Translations under genes and position numbers: made by a program | Source: Topomyia yanbarensis | Taxonomy: Eukaryota; Arthropoda; Insecta; Diptera; Culicidae | DNA length: 64,000 bases | Direction: 5' to 3' | NCBI RefSeq assembly: GCF_030247195.1 | Contig: NC_080671.1 | Coordinates: 200,628,397 to 200,692,396, forward strand | Shown here: piece after piece, positions 12,734 to 22,678 of the stretch | Layout: each line of letters starts with the position of its first letter | Position numbering within the stretch: position 1 is the stretch's first letter | Notes under the pieces: generated by a model | What the model was told of the DNA's origin: nothing | Database searches by the model: none | What the model saw: the letters and a program-made list of their open reading frames with translations, nothing else

Positions 12734-15378
12734 CTAGTTAGCCGTGCCCGCCGTCTGTTGCTCGGTTCGCCAGATTACCTGTAGCCTACTGGCAATCTGG
12801 ATGGTAGCAGCCGAGACTGCGTTCCACTTCTCCACCGTTTGACACATCCGCTGAATAAGGGTATCCGGGGTTGTGTCCCAGCCACAGACGTCAAGCATTG
12901 CTCTTCTTTCGACGTCGAACCGATGACATACGAACAGTATGTGTTCGGCAGTTTCATCTACACCTGGGCAGTCCGGGCAGACTGGGACCTCCGCGTGTCC
13001 GAACCTGTGGAGGTACTGACGGAAACAGCCATGGCCTGACAGGAATTGTGTCAGGTGGAAGTGAACTTCCCCATGGGGTCTTCCCACCCAGCTCGATATG
13101 CTAGGTATCAGCCGGTGGGTCCACCTACCTTTCGAGGAGTTGTCCCACTCACGCTGCCATCTGGCGACCGAGGTCACCCTGGTGCGCTCGCGGGCTCCCC
13201 TATTTCCACGTAGCTCAAAGCACTCCTCATCTTCCCGAATGACCAGCCCGACTGGCATCATGCTCGCTATCACGCAGGATGCATCGTGTGATACCGTGCG
13301 GTAGGCAGATATCACTCTGAGGCACATCACGCGGTAGGTGCTCTCCAGTTTCTGTAGGTAACTGGTTACCCTCAGTGCTCTTGACCATGACGGGCCGCCG
13401 TACCTGAGGATAGATACGGCAACGCCTGCCAGTAACCTACGTCTACTGGCGCACACCTTTGAGCTGTTGGACATCATTCTCGATAGTGCCGCAACAGCAG
13501 TCGACGCTCTCTTGCACGTATAGTCGACATGGCTGCCGAAGGTCAGCTTGTCGTCTATAATGACTCCGAGAGACTTCAGACTTCGCTGTGAAGTGATCGC
13601 GACTTCTCCCACATGGATAACTGCATGTTGTGCCGACTTGCGGTTGTTGACGATAACTACCTCCGTCTTATGATGAGCGAGCTCCAGGCCTCTCGCGCTC
13701 ATCCATTCCTCCACCGTGCTAATCGCGTGTTCTGCGGTTAGTTCTACCTCAGGAATTGACTCCCCGTAGACCTCCAAGGTTACGTCGTCCGCAAAGCCGA
13801 CGATCTTGACCCCAGGAGGGAACTTCAGTCTCAGAACCCCGTCATACATGAGGTTCCATAGCACCGGGCCTAGGATCGAGCCCTGCGGGACTCCGGCGGT
13901 AATCGGAACCCTTTTCTGACCGGCATCGGTCTCGTATAGCAGTACGCGGTTTTGGAAGTAACTTTCCAGGATCCGGTACAGACCCACCGGTAGGCTAAGC
14001 CGGTGTAACGAGAGCGCGATGGCATCCCAGCTTGCGCTGTTGAATGCATTCTTCACGTCAAGTGTCACTAACGCACAGTATCGAATACCTCGCCTTTTTC
14101 GTTGGATCGCTATCTCGGCAGTATTTATCACTGAGTTGAGAGCGTCCACTGTGGACTTACCCTTCCGAAAGCCAAACTGGTTGCTTGACAGACCGTCCGT
14201 ACCTTCCGCGTACGGGGTGAGCCTGTTGAGGATGATCCTCTCAAGCAGTTTGCCAGTCGTGTCTATCAGACAGATTGGTCTGTACGCCGATGGGTCGCCT
14301 GGCGGCTTCCCGGGCTTCGGCAACAGCACCAGTTTCTGCCTTTTCCATCTATCGGGGAAACGGCACTCGTCAAGGCATCTCTGCATAGCTAGCCTGAACA
14401 TGTTCGGGTTCGCTATGATCGCTGCCTTGAGAGCGTTGTTCGGAACTCCATCCGGCCCTGGAGCTTTGTTCATTGCTAGGGATTTAGCCACTGCGAGTAG
14501 TTCTTCGTTCGTCACTGGAGCCACCATTTCGACCGTGCCCGCACTGTCTCGTAGTGCAGGTGGCCAGGGGCTTGTGGCTCGAGACGGGAAGAGTACTTCG
14601 ATAATCGTTGCCAACCGATCCGGTGACCGTTCTGGGGGTGAGGAGCCCCCTTTGGTCTTGGCCATCACAATCCGGTAGGCGTCACCCCACGGATTCGCGT
14701 TGGCACTCTCACACAGGTTGTCGAAACACGCTCTCTTGCTGCTTTTAATAGCCTTGTTAAGGGCTAATTTCGCAGCTCGAAACACTTCACGGCGGTTCTC
14801 TCTTGCATCCTCGGTGCGAGCTCTTTGCATCCTACGTCTAGCTCTGAGACAGGCTGACCGTAGAGCTGCAATCTCGGCACTCCACCAGTATACCGGGCAT
14901 CTACCGTTTCTTGGCAGTGTTTTTCTCGGCATAGTGGCGTCGCACGCGCGTGATAGAACAGCTACCAGCGCATCCCCGCTTAGACTGTCGGTGTTGGCCT
15001 CCAGTCCCAGGGCCGCGGTGAAAGCTTCGCTGTCGAAGTGATTGGACTTCCACCCGCGTACCTGACAGGGATCTCCCGCCCTCGGATGCTGCACACCATA
15101 GTTGATCTTAAAGCGGATTGCTAGATGATCGCTATGGGTGTAGCCTTCGTCTACCCTCCATTCCATGCCTGGAGCCAGACTCGGGCTGGCAAAGGTCAAA
15201 TCAATCCACGCCTCCACTCCGTTTCTACGGAATGTACTAGCGGAGCCATCATTAGCTAGCACAGTATCGAGTTTCGCAAACGCTTCCATTAGCGCTTGAC
15301 CCCTGCTATTTGTACAGCGACTGCCCCACTCCACTGCCCAAGCGTTGAAGTCTCCCGCTATTACTACCGGTTTCCGGC
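12734..15378 (-). CDS. Waldo-like ORF2, distal part: endonuclease end, reverse transcriptase, C-terminal zinc motif
   Basis: This is the larger part of the element's polyprotein. Within the part after the insertion it shows the end of the AP-like endonuclease (GDFNAWAVEW, then SDHLAIRF), a reverse transcriptase with AYRPICLIDTTGK, LDVKNAFNSASWD, VPQGSILGPVLWN and the catalytic FADD at about residue 514 of the 866 following the first in-frame GTG (15334), and a C-terminal CX2CX8HX4C motif (CPDC, EHILFVC) typical of R1-clade proteins. No in-frame stop occurs up to the real end at 12734. The part has no start of its own, because it directly continues the endonuclease piece at 16328-16666 once the 949-bp insert and one copy of its 8-bp duplication are discounted. 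The frame is therefore old-style intact but split, and the protein cannot be made from this copy. Confidence 0.9.
15371..15378. repeat. 8-bp target duplication, left copy (TTTCCGGC)
   Basis: TTTCCGGC occurs immediately before the inserted element and again at 16328-16335 immediately after it. The length of 8 bp is the hallmark of hAT transposition. Confidence 0.9.
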
Positions 15379-16327
15379 TAGGGTTCGCAGTACCGACCCT
15401 TTTTGGCGAGAACCGGTACTACGGTACTGAAGCCCTCAGTACCGGTAGTACCGGTAAAGTACCGGTACTAGAATATTTTTTAAAAAATTCGAAAAAGGCT
15501 TCAAACTGAAATTGAATGCTCAAACTGATGATCTTATTTTCAGATGATTGATTTGTGCTGATCAAAAAATATGTTTATTGTTTTTAATTGCTTCGGAATG
15601 GCAAGACTTATTTCACAGAAGATATTTTTCGTATAGGGCATCTTCTTTAATTTCGAAATCTAGGCCACTTTGAAATAAATAACTGCTAAGTGGTGCGACT
15701 TTCGTCGATTTGAACAGATGGTAAATGTATGAAACCCTATTAACAACAGTAAATCAAAGCGAGAATGGCAGTAAACCCGAGCAGGTTAATCGCATTTCCT
15801 CTCTTGCTTTTCTGAAAATTGGTTCCGACATTTATGTCGTTTTCCTACTATTCTCCAATGCATATCAAGGCTCCTTGCTTTCCTGTAAACTATGGAGTTT
15901 TGCTGAATTTTCCGATCACCAATAATTACAAATCGCCCCATTTGAAGCAGTTCACCAAGTCTAAAACTGTTAGCTACTAAATCGCTGTTTGTTCTTTTAT
16001 AGATAAGTGAATAATGGAAACCAATCAGAATGTCGCTAATAAAACTTTAACTTATAGAATTATTATGATGATGGCCCCACCTCATTCCCACACAAAGGTG
16101 TTATCTCAACGATTTATCTAGAAGGAAAATTAATATAATTAAACTTTATCTTGCAGACCGATATGTTGAACCAGATCCCCCTGCAGAGTTAACATATTTG
16201 TCATAAAAAATTGTATAGTACCGGAAATACCGGTACTGGCTTTTGTTCAGTACCGGTATTACGGTACCAAAAATGGGTCGGTATTCCCGGGATTTTCGGT
16301 ACCGGTATTACCGGTACCACAACCCTA
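15379..16327. mobile_element. non-autonomous hAT-like element inside the Waldo endonuclease
   Basis: A 949-bp insert bounded by TAGGGTT at the left and AACCCTA at the right, flanked by an exact 8-bp duplication TTTCCGGC. The subterminal 100 bp at each end is dense in GTACCGGTA-type motifs in both orientations, which resembles the repeated subterminal transposase sites of hAT elements. The interior is AT-rich with only one short open frame (about 66 codons at 15725) and no transposase domain, so it must have been mobilised in trans. Confidence 0.85.
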
Positions 16328-16666
16328 TTTCCGGCCCACGAGGTCCGACGAGAGCCTGTCGATCATCTGGTAGAACTGTTCTATTGGCCACCTTGGTGGG
16401 GCGTAGCAGCTGCAATAGAACACACCATTGATCTTGGCAATCGCCACACCCTCGGCGGAGGGGTGTATTACCTCTTGAACCGGGAACCTTCCCGTTGTAC
16501 AGATTGCCACCATTCCAGACCCGTCCGACACCCAATTGCCGTTGCCGGCAGGGATGTTGTACGGGTCTGATAAGAGGGCGACATCTGTCCTCGACTCCGA
16601 GACCGACTGCCACAGCAGCTGCTGGGCTGCTGCACAATGGTTAAGATTTAGCTGTGTGACTCTCAC
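16328..16666 (-). CDS. Waldo-like ORF2, N-terminal endonuclease part
   Basis: The 113 codons carry the start of the AP-like endonuclease (QLNLNHCAAAQQLLWQ, then DVALLSDPY and APPRWPIEQF). Translation runs into TAG contributed by the first bases of the hAT-like insert. The ORF2 frame opens with GTG at 16666, overlapping the TGA stop of ORF1 (GTGA). In related elements an ATGA overlap is usual, so the GTG may be a mutated ATG; no in-frame ATG is found close by. If translated, ORF2 would depend on termination-reinitiation. The catalytic GDFN and SDH motifs lie in the other part, so this fragment alone would be inactive. Confidence 0.85.
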
Positions 16667-18135
16667 GGCTTCTTCTTATTTAACTCACCGAAGGGACACG
16701 AAGGTCCGCCCATAGCATGTTTATGGGCTTGCTTCTTAGCGGTGCAGATAAGGCACTTGTATGCCTTAGTGCACCCCCGCTCTTTATACCCCTCCTCGCC
16801 GCATCGACGACATAGCTTGCTCCTGTCTAGGCCTTTGCATTCGTAAGCTTTATGGCCGGAATCTAGGCACCGATAGCACCTGTCCACTGAAGGCGGCTGG
16901 GGTATACTAATAGGGCATACCGACCAGCCGATCTTCAGCTTCCCTTTCTCGGTTACCTTTTTGGCATCCGCATTCAGTAGCCTGAGGTAGGCTACCTGGG
17001 TGCCAGAGGGTCCGTCCCTCAATCGCACAGAGGCCCGCTCGATTGTGACGCCGCATTGCTCCTTGACGGCTGCGACGACGTCTTCTGCGGTCGCGAACTC
17101 GTCCAAGTGCTTGCACTGGAGAGTTGTTTCCGCACCTAGCGACCTGATTTGGGCGCCCTCACCAAGGACCTCTTGGGCCAAGGCCTTATATACTGCACTT
17201 GATTGTGCGCCTCGCTTCAGCACCAGTAGCATCTCTCCCGTATTGGTGCGTCTTACGCTACGCACATCCTGCCCAAGGGCCGAAAGACTTTCGGCCGCCT
17301 TCATCGATTTAAGGACATCGGCGTATTTGTCCTTGTCGGTTTTTAACCACAAGGCTTCGCCTCTGTCCTTGGCCTTCCTCGCAGGCCGCGGTACCTCCGG
17401 TTTCGGTGCCGGCTTTTTCTTGGTAACCAGCGTCCAGGGGTTTGAGCCCCCCTGCCCCGGTCGTGTCGGGTTGCTGGTACCATCGCTCTCCACAGCGAGG
17501 TCACTCTCGCCCTCGCTTACCTCACCCAGGCGGCGTTTGACCTTGACGGTTGCACGCCGAGTGGTGTCGGTTTTGGCACCCTCTCCTGGCGACTTCCTAG
17601 GGCGCTTCGCATTCGATGCCGTCTTGCGATTGCCCTTTCCTTTTCCCTTCGAGGGGAACTCGGTCGCCGCTCCGATCGACGTGGCTGCTCCGTAGAAGGT
17701 AAAGGCCACTGTCTGTGAACCTCTATTGACCTTCTCTCTTTCCTCCCTATTGGAGGCCACTGTCTGGGTTTCTCTGTCGGGCCTCTCCCGACATTCCACC
17801 CTCTCAACATATGCCTGCTGTTCCTGTCTTGCGACACGAACAGCTTTCCGGAGCTCCAGAAGGCTCAACTTCAACTCCTTGGCTATGTTCTGCTTTGCGC
17901 TAGCGAAGTCGATTATAGCATCGAGTTGCTTCGCTACTTTGCGCATCGCAGCTATTGGCCCCTCCGATGCATTGGTAGGGGTATTGCCTACCGCTGCTGG
18001 GGGGTCACTGGTGCTTTCGGGTGCAGCACTCATCGCTCCACTACTCTCCCCACGGGGGGGAGACCTCGCCAAACCACCTCTTGCGAAGGGGTTTGGCACC
18101 TCCGTCTGTTTATTTTTATTTTTATTTGCCTCCAT
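16663..18135 (-). CDS. Waldo-like ORF1, Gag-like nucleic-acid-binding protein
   Basis: 490 codons from the ATG at 18135; an upstream GTG adds only four residues. The N-terminal half is low-complexity and charged, with KGKGKGNRK and PRKSPGEGAK basic stretches. A globular region (about 250-410) precedes three C-terminal zinc-knuckle-like motifs at about 420-433 (CYRCLDSGHKAYEC), 442-455 (CRRCGEEGYKERGC, with Tyr where His is usual) and 461-480 (CLIC then H and C). This is the typical ORF1 of R1-clade elements, which binds element RNA in the ribonucleoprotein. It has no internal stop, so this part of the copy is intact, and it overlaps ORF2 by 4 bp. Confidence 0.88.
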   Translation of the reverse strand: MEANKNKNKQTEVPNPFARGGLARSPPRGESSGAMSAAPESTSDPPAAVGNTPTNASEGPIAAMRKVAKQLDAIIDFASAKQNIAKELKLSLLELRKAVRVARQEQQAYVERVECRERPDRETQTVASNREEREKVNRGSQTVAFTFYGAATSIGAATEFPSKGKGKGNRKTASNAKRPRKSPGEGAKTDTTRRATVKVKRRLGEVSEGESDLAVESDGTSNPTRPGQGGSNPWTLVTKKKPAPKPEVPRPARKAKDRGEALWLKTDKDKYADVLKSMKAAESLSALGQDVRSVRRTNTGEMLLVLKRGAQSSAVYKALAQEVLGEGAQIRSLGAETTLQCKHLDEFATAEDVVAAVKEQCGVTIERASVRLRDGPSGTQVAYLRLLNADAKKVTEKGKLKIGWSVCPISIPQPPSVDRCYRCLDSGHKAYECKGLDRSKLCRRCGEEGYKERGCTKAYKCLICTAKKQAHKHAMGGPSCPFGELNKKKP

Positions 18136-18484
18136 GTATAGTCCCACGAGTAGCGCGAGAAATATATGTCCGCCACGCCAGAGCTCCGCATTAGCGTGGT
18201 AAGGGACGCTTACTGTGGGGGTTGCCCAGGTACCCCACAGGCTCCGTTAACGATCGAGCATCTTTTTCACCCCCTCGATCACTCATCCCTCGGCACGGGT
18301 CGCTTCACGCCTTGGAATTGGGGTTATGCCCTACCTTGCTTTACGTGGTGATCTCGGCCCGGATCATCACAACCATCCTCCTTTACCAGGGCTTTGGACC
18401 TGTAGCTCTGGATCTCAATAGTTCCATGTACGTATGTTATTACAGACATGCTACTATTGGGATCCGTAATTCGCTAGCGGAGTT
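18136..18484 (-). other. 5' UTR of the Waldo-like element
   Basis: Sequence between the ORF1 ATG and the start of the flanking microsatellite. Non-LTR elements carry their promoter here, but no specific motif can be defended. The exact 5' end is uncertain by a few bases because it abuts TGTATGTG repeats. Confidence 0.6.
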
Positions 18485-18576
18485 GTATGTGTGTGTGTAT
18501 GTATGTACGTGTGTGTATGTGTGTGTGTATGTGTGTGTATGTGGGTGTATGTGTGTGTATGTATGTGCGTATGTGT
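18485..18576 (-). repeat. (TGTR)n microsatellite, Waldo target site
   Basis: About 90 bp of alternating GTGT and GTAT tetranucleotides, that is (ACAY)n on the other strand. It is the continuation of the short repeat at 11775-11794 on the far side of the retrotransposon. Confidence 0.9.
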
Positions 18577-19493
18577 CAAATAATGTCACTCATTTTTCTC
18601 AGAGATGGCTGGACCGATTTGCCCAAACTTAGTCTCAAATGAAAGGTGCAACCTTCCCATCGACTGCTATTGAATTTTGGATCGATCGGAATTCTGGTTC
18701 CGGAATTACGGGTTTCAGAGTGCGGCCACACAGAAATTTCTCATATAAACTATAGGAAAAATTAAAAATAGAATTTTTATTTTTGATGCTAAATGTGTTC
18801 AAGGTGCATGAAACGTCGAGATTTGATGCAAACTCGAAAAAAAAATTTGACGACGATTCACTTTTTTGGATTTTGGCACATTTTTGTCTCTCTCATATAG
18901 AAAGGTTATGCAATCACTCTGAAAAACGTCAAGCTAATCCCGGCCAAATTTTTTTTTCGACTCGCATAAGGTTTCTGGATTTTAATAGAGGCATAGTTGA
19001 TGGTTTACGGAGACGGGTTACACCCCCCCCCCCCTCTACTGTTCACTCCCCTTCTTTAAAAAAAAATCTCTTTAAATCACCCCTCAGACCACCACCCCTT
19101 CCAGCCCTCATACCCCTCCCTTTCAACCCCATCATCTTTAAACCACCACTATATCACAAAGCATACCAATTTAAGCTGGGGAGTCGTTCGTTCATGGGAC
19201 TTTCGCCCTCCTCACATACCCACCCCCGCATGACAAAATGAGTTAGCAAGCAGATAACATTGAACTAATGCTGATTAGGCTAATGGAGTATGATATTTTT
19301 TTGTTTCAAGTGTTCCACCGTCGACACGTAGCTCATCAAGTTCGTGGCTGGCATGCCATTGTGTATAAGTGCAAAGTGTACTAAGAATGTAATGGACATT
19401 TCCACAATTATGTTGAACATAGAAAGCCTCCGTGCCATAGTTTAGAGAAATGAGAAAGGCACAATTGCACCGCTAGGTGGATTAAAACAGGTT
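18577..19493 (-). repeat. T-family sequence right of the Waldo insertion, including the left terminus
   Basis: Contains GAGATGGCTGGACCGATTTG, AGTCTCAAATGAAAGGTGC, a hairpin right end near 18886-18920 and, at 19453-19493, the terminus complementary to AACCTGTTTTAATCCACCTA. A C-tract lies at about 19022-19035. It carries no gene. Confidence 0.65.
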
Positions 19494-19789
19494 TTTAGTT
19501 ATATTTTGCCATTATTGTAACTTTTCTAAAGTACGCAAATAAATGTAGCGAATGCAGTGGTCTTAATCATATACCGAAACTATAAAAACAATTTTATATA
19601 TGGACTTAGATGCGTTTTTGCAACGGTTTTTAGAGCGGCAGTGTGTTCATTCATAAATAGGCTTTTTAGTATGTACCGATTAGCAGAATCAAAATAGGAT
19701 AGGCTGAGTGGAAATGAATCAATAAATTGATCGCACGTAAATAATACACTTTCGTTGTCTCCATCGATCCACGTAAGAAAGTTTTACCA

Positions 19790-19935
19790 TCTGTGATAAC
19801 TGAAACAGGAAAAAATCTGTGAAAATTTCCGAAAAATCTGTGAAAGATCACAATATTTCCAAAAATCTGTGAAATCTTCATCAAAATGCGAAAAATCTGC
19901 CATCTGTAATCAAAAATTGTGAAAATAAATCCGTC
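19790..19935. repeat. short repeated motif AAAAATCTGTGAAA
   Basis: Variants of AAAAATCTGTGAAA recur about five times in 145 bp with irregular spacers. Function unknown; it may be an old minisatellite. Confidence 0.5.
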
Positions 19936-20158
19936 ACATTATAGAAAAACCTGCGAATATGGTAACCTTGCTAACAAATTAGATATACCTATCTACACAT
20001 TCGCCTCTAACGCCTTCAACCCAAGCGCACAAAATAAAATGAGTCTACACTGATGATGATGGTTAAAGCGAAAGAGATAGTTAGTCCCTCGACACTATGT
20101 TAACCGCGTTTGCAAATGGAGCTCGAATGCACAAGCGATTTGGCGTACGAATAAAGTA

Positions 20159-20314
20159 TGATTCACACGATACATCAGGCTTCCGTCACCGGTACGGAAC
20201 GTCAAAATTAGTTACATGCAGTTAAATGGAAGCATTCACACACAACATAAATGGCACGAAACTTTTTGACGTACGGCAACTTATCCTGACGGAAGCTGAT
20301 GTATCGTCTGAATC
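20159..20314. mobile_element. MITE of about 155 bp
   Basis: The left end GATTCACACGATACATCAGG and the right end (complement GATTCAGACGATACATCAGC) form terminal inverted repeats of roughly 30 bp, continuing CTTCCGTCA on both sides. No coding capacity and no clear target duplication, so the superfamily is open. Confidence 0.7.
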
Positions 20315-21973
20315 CTCCTAAATTGCGTTCGATATTGTACATACAAGTTTGCTGGAAACGAGCATAACACAAAAAAACATAGTGTTTGAACGGACACGCT
20401 CAGTAGCGTGTGGGCGGAACTGGGTAGCGTACCTCCACAGCCAGTGGAACGGACTTCTAACTCAGCTACACTGGCTGTGAAAGCACACAGCGCAGTGATC
20501 TGCTCCGTCTGTCGTTCAACAGGCAACTGAGCTTGTCCGGCCAAATCCGTTCTTTAAATAGTCGATGATGATGTCATTCATAGAAGCGTAGCGCACTATG
20601 TAGAAGAATTTCGGGGTGATATGAGCAAAAAATTTGAAAATTTATCGTGAGATAGCTGAATTATATGCGTTTAAAATTGGACCACATTTCGATACATACC
20701 ATTTTTGTAGAATTTGTCAAGTGCATCCCCATATCGAAAACAAAGACGTAGTCCTACGTTAATAGTGCACCTGTAATAGCGATATCGGTTTGCTCGATAA
20801 ATAATGACGGACCGTCATACGAGTTGAAATTTCTTAATAATTAAAATCTTTATAATTGCTAACATCGTGATCAAGTATCGTGAAAATACGAACGGACGTT
20901 TGCAAGAATTCACAAATCAATCGAACAGTTGCTAGAATTCTGACACCAAACCAGGAAACATTTTATTCAGTTCTGTTTTATTGATTTCTTTTTATACCGA
21001 TCAGTGTAAAACAGCAATAAAAGCAAATAAATTGGTTTGCTGCCCGGTTCCTGTATTTACTCGATTCAACAGTCTAGCAAAGTTACAACTTTGTTTTTGT
21101 TGTTATTTTATTTCACTTATCGTGACAATAAACAAACTGAACGGAAGATTTCACTTCCATGGTTGATAGGCACGCCGAGAGATCGAATCCTGAAGGGTAG
21201 TCAACACATTGCCATAAAAGGTAGACTTCATTGATATAAAAAGGAGTATAGCCGGACTACAGCGCATAACGTAAAATGAATTGGACGAAAGCATTAAAAT
21301 GTTCGAAAAAACAACCAGTATAAATTGATATCATCCATTAACATGCTGGCACAGTTATGTGACTTATAATGTATGGGAACGAGTAGTCTAGTAATCAATT
21401 TTGAATACTATTCCTGCAATTTAATTGTGCGTTGGAGGCTGAAATTATCGCGTTCCATTTGGTTTACGGATTTAAGCATCAAAGCTAAAAATAATCCTTG
21501 ATTTTTTCAATCCCTGACTATAGTAATTAGGGTGTGGTATTCATATCGAATAGACACATTGATGTTTGCTATGAAATTGTGTGATGGAGAAAATTCCACT
21601 ACGATGCACAACGTAAATACTAATAACTTACACGGCGCTTTCACCAATTTAATAACCAACCGTGTCTTCATCATGACAACTCCAGTACCTTAGTACTAAA
21701 TTCCTTTTCGAACATTGGCAGCCGCTCCTTAGTGCATATGACAGTTACAACCAGTGCATGCGACAAGAAAGGATTTTGAGTCTGCTAGGAAGCCTGTCTA
21801 GGGTGGGACAAAAAATAGAATCCAGCTCCGAGCAACTTTTCAGGTACAATTTGAGTCCTAAAATAACTGTTCAAATTCTTAGCTCGATCCCTGAAACTAT
21901 ATTTTTGCGCCCACTGTTTTATTTTTATTTTTTATTTTATTTTATAATTAATATCAACAGACACAGTGTGGTC

Positions 21974-22678
21974 CTAATGATAATTTCTTAATCTATTTAA
22001 AAAGTCAAATTGTAATCTGCTACGTGGAATGTGAAGATCGAACTCGGATGAAACTCTGTTGAAAGTCCGCTGCAAACCAATGATGGCACCGTTCACTCCA
22101 TAGTTAGTCCGGCGAAGAGGTAATCGGAGGAATAAATTATTGCGAAGGGCGCGAGGGCGAACGTTCATGTTTATCGCACTGAGAAGCTCGGGGCAGTCAA
22201 TTCGATCTTGCAAAATATCCGAAATCGTCATAGCACGGAATAGATCCCGTCGCACTTGCAATGTATCGAGTCCAATAAGCAAACCCCGGCTTTCATAACT
22301 TGGCAGCTGGTGAGGGTTGCTCCAAGGCAATCGACGAAGGGCAAACCGAACAAATCTGCGCTGTACTGCCTCAATTCGATGGACGCCGTTGAGATAATGA
22401 GGGTTCCACACAACTGAACAATATTCCAGAGTTGATCGAACGAGTGAGCAGTAGAGAGATTTCAAGCAGTAAATATCTGAAAAGTGCTTAGATATTCTCA
22501 TTATGAACCCCAAACAGCGTGATGCCTTTGCGACAATATAGCTGATATGCTGTTTCAACGTCAGTTGTTCATCGAGAAAAACTCCGAGATCTTTGACGCA
22601 ATTCGCTCTGTCAATTGTGGATTCAGCTAGACAGTAATCGAATCGAATTGGCGTTTTTTTCCTCGAGAACGTAATGAC
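21974..22678 (-). CDS. CR1-like ORF2, C-terminal part after the frameshift
   Basis: This is the continuation of the reverse transcriptase thumb and C-terminal domain. It reads VITFSRKKTPIRFD and CVKDLGVFLDEQLTL immediately after the lesion, then ILEYCSVVWNP-type (here LEYCSVVWNPHY), AVQRRFVRFALRRLPW and LPSYESRGLLIGL, all typical of the C-terminus of CR1-like ORF2. It ends in a normal stop at 21974, 22 bp before the A-rich tail region. It lacks its own start and is separated from the upstream part by a 4-bp duplication at about 22679-22687 that shifts the frame. Confidence 0.85.
   Translation of the reverse strand, partial: VITFSRKKTPIRFDYCLAESTIDRANCVKDLGVFLDEQLTLKQHISYIVAKASRCLGFIMRISKHFSDIYCLKSLYCSLVRSTLEYCSVVWNPHYLNGVHRIEAVQRRFVRFALRRLPWSNPHQLPSYESRGLLIGLDTLQVRRDLFRAMTISDILQDRIDCPELLSAINMNVRPRALRNNLFLRLPLRRTNYGVNGAIIGLQRTFNRVSSEFDLHIPRSRLQFDFLNRLRNYH

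Larger units (their letters stand above)
11795..18484 (-). mobile_element. R1-clade non-LTR retrotransposon, Waldo-like, full length but interrupted
   Basis: A 6.7-kb element in minus orientation. Its poly(A) tail is the T20 run at 11795-11814, its 3' UTR 11815-12733, ORF2 12734-15378 plus 16328-16666, ORF1 16663-18135 and 5' UTR up to about 18484. Both flanks are (TGTR)n microsatellite belonging to one T-family copy (CTGTATGTGTGTGTGCGTG on the left, TGTATGTGTGTGTGTATG on the right). The Waldo family of the R1 clade is known to insert into (ACAY)n repeats, and (TGTR)n is its complement, so target and protein type agree. ORF2 is interrupted by a hAT-like element. The clade is secure from the ORF2 layout; the family name is inferred. 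Confidence 0.8.
11661..19493 (-). mobile_element. T-family repeat (dimeric copy), split by the Waldo-like element
   Basis: Read on the minus strand the copy starts near 19493 with the family's left terminus (AACCTGTTTTAATCCACCTA), passes a right-end hairpin near 18886-18920 (complement of CTCATATAGAAAGGTTATGC), continues with a second unit, and ends at 11661 with another right-end hairpin (complement of GCCTTTCTCATATAGCAAGG). Between them is the family's diagnostic order: CGGCCCGGAGGGCCGAG, a GT-rich microsatellite, and GAGATGGCTGGACCGATTTG. Removing the Waldo-like insertion (11795-18484) leaves about 1.15 kb. No coding capacity is recognised. One left terminus and two right ends match the larger array at 48991-58690. 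See the findings for the rolling-circle hypothesis. Confidence 0.65.
19494..21794. other. intergenic with one MITE, no gene
   Basis: Apart from the repeat motif at 19790 and the MITE at 20159-20314 nothing is recognised on either strand. Confidence 0.5.

Noticed and set aside
14019..14678. 219-codon plus-strand open frame
   Set aside because: It is the antisense shadow of the Waldo-like reverse transcriptase, with no domain of its own. The same holds for plus-strand frames at 14700-15041 and 17000-17695.
21170..21200. GATCGAATCCTG resembling a tRNA B box
   Set aside because: No A box at a suitable distance and no cloverleaf could be drawn.
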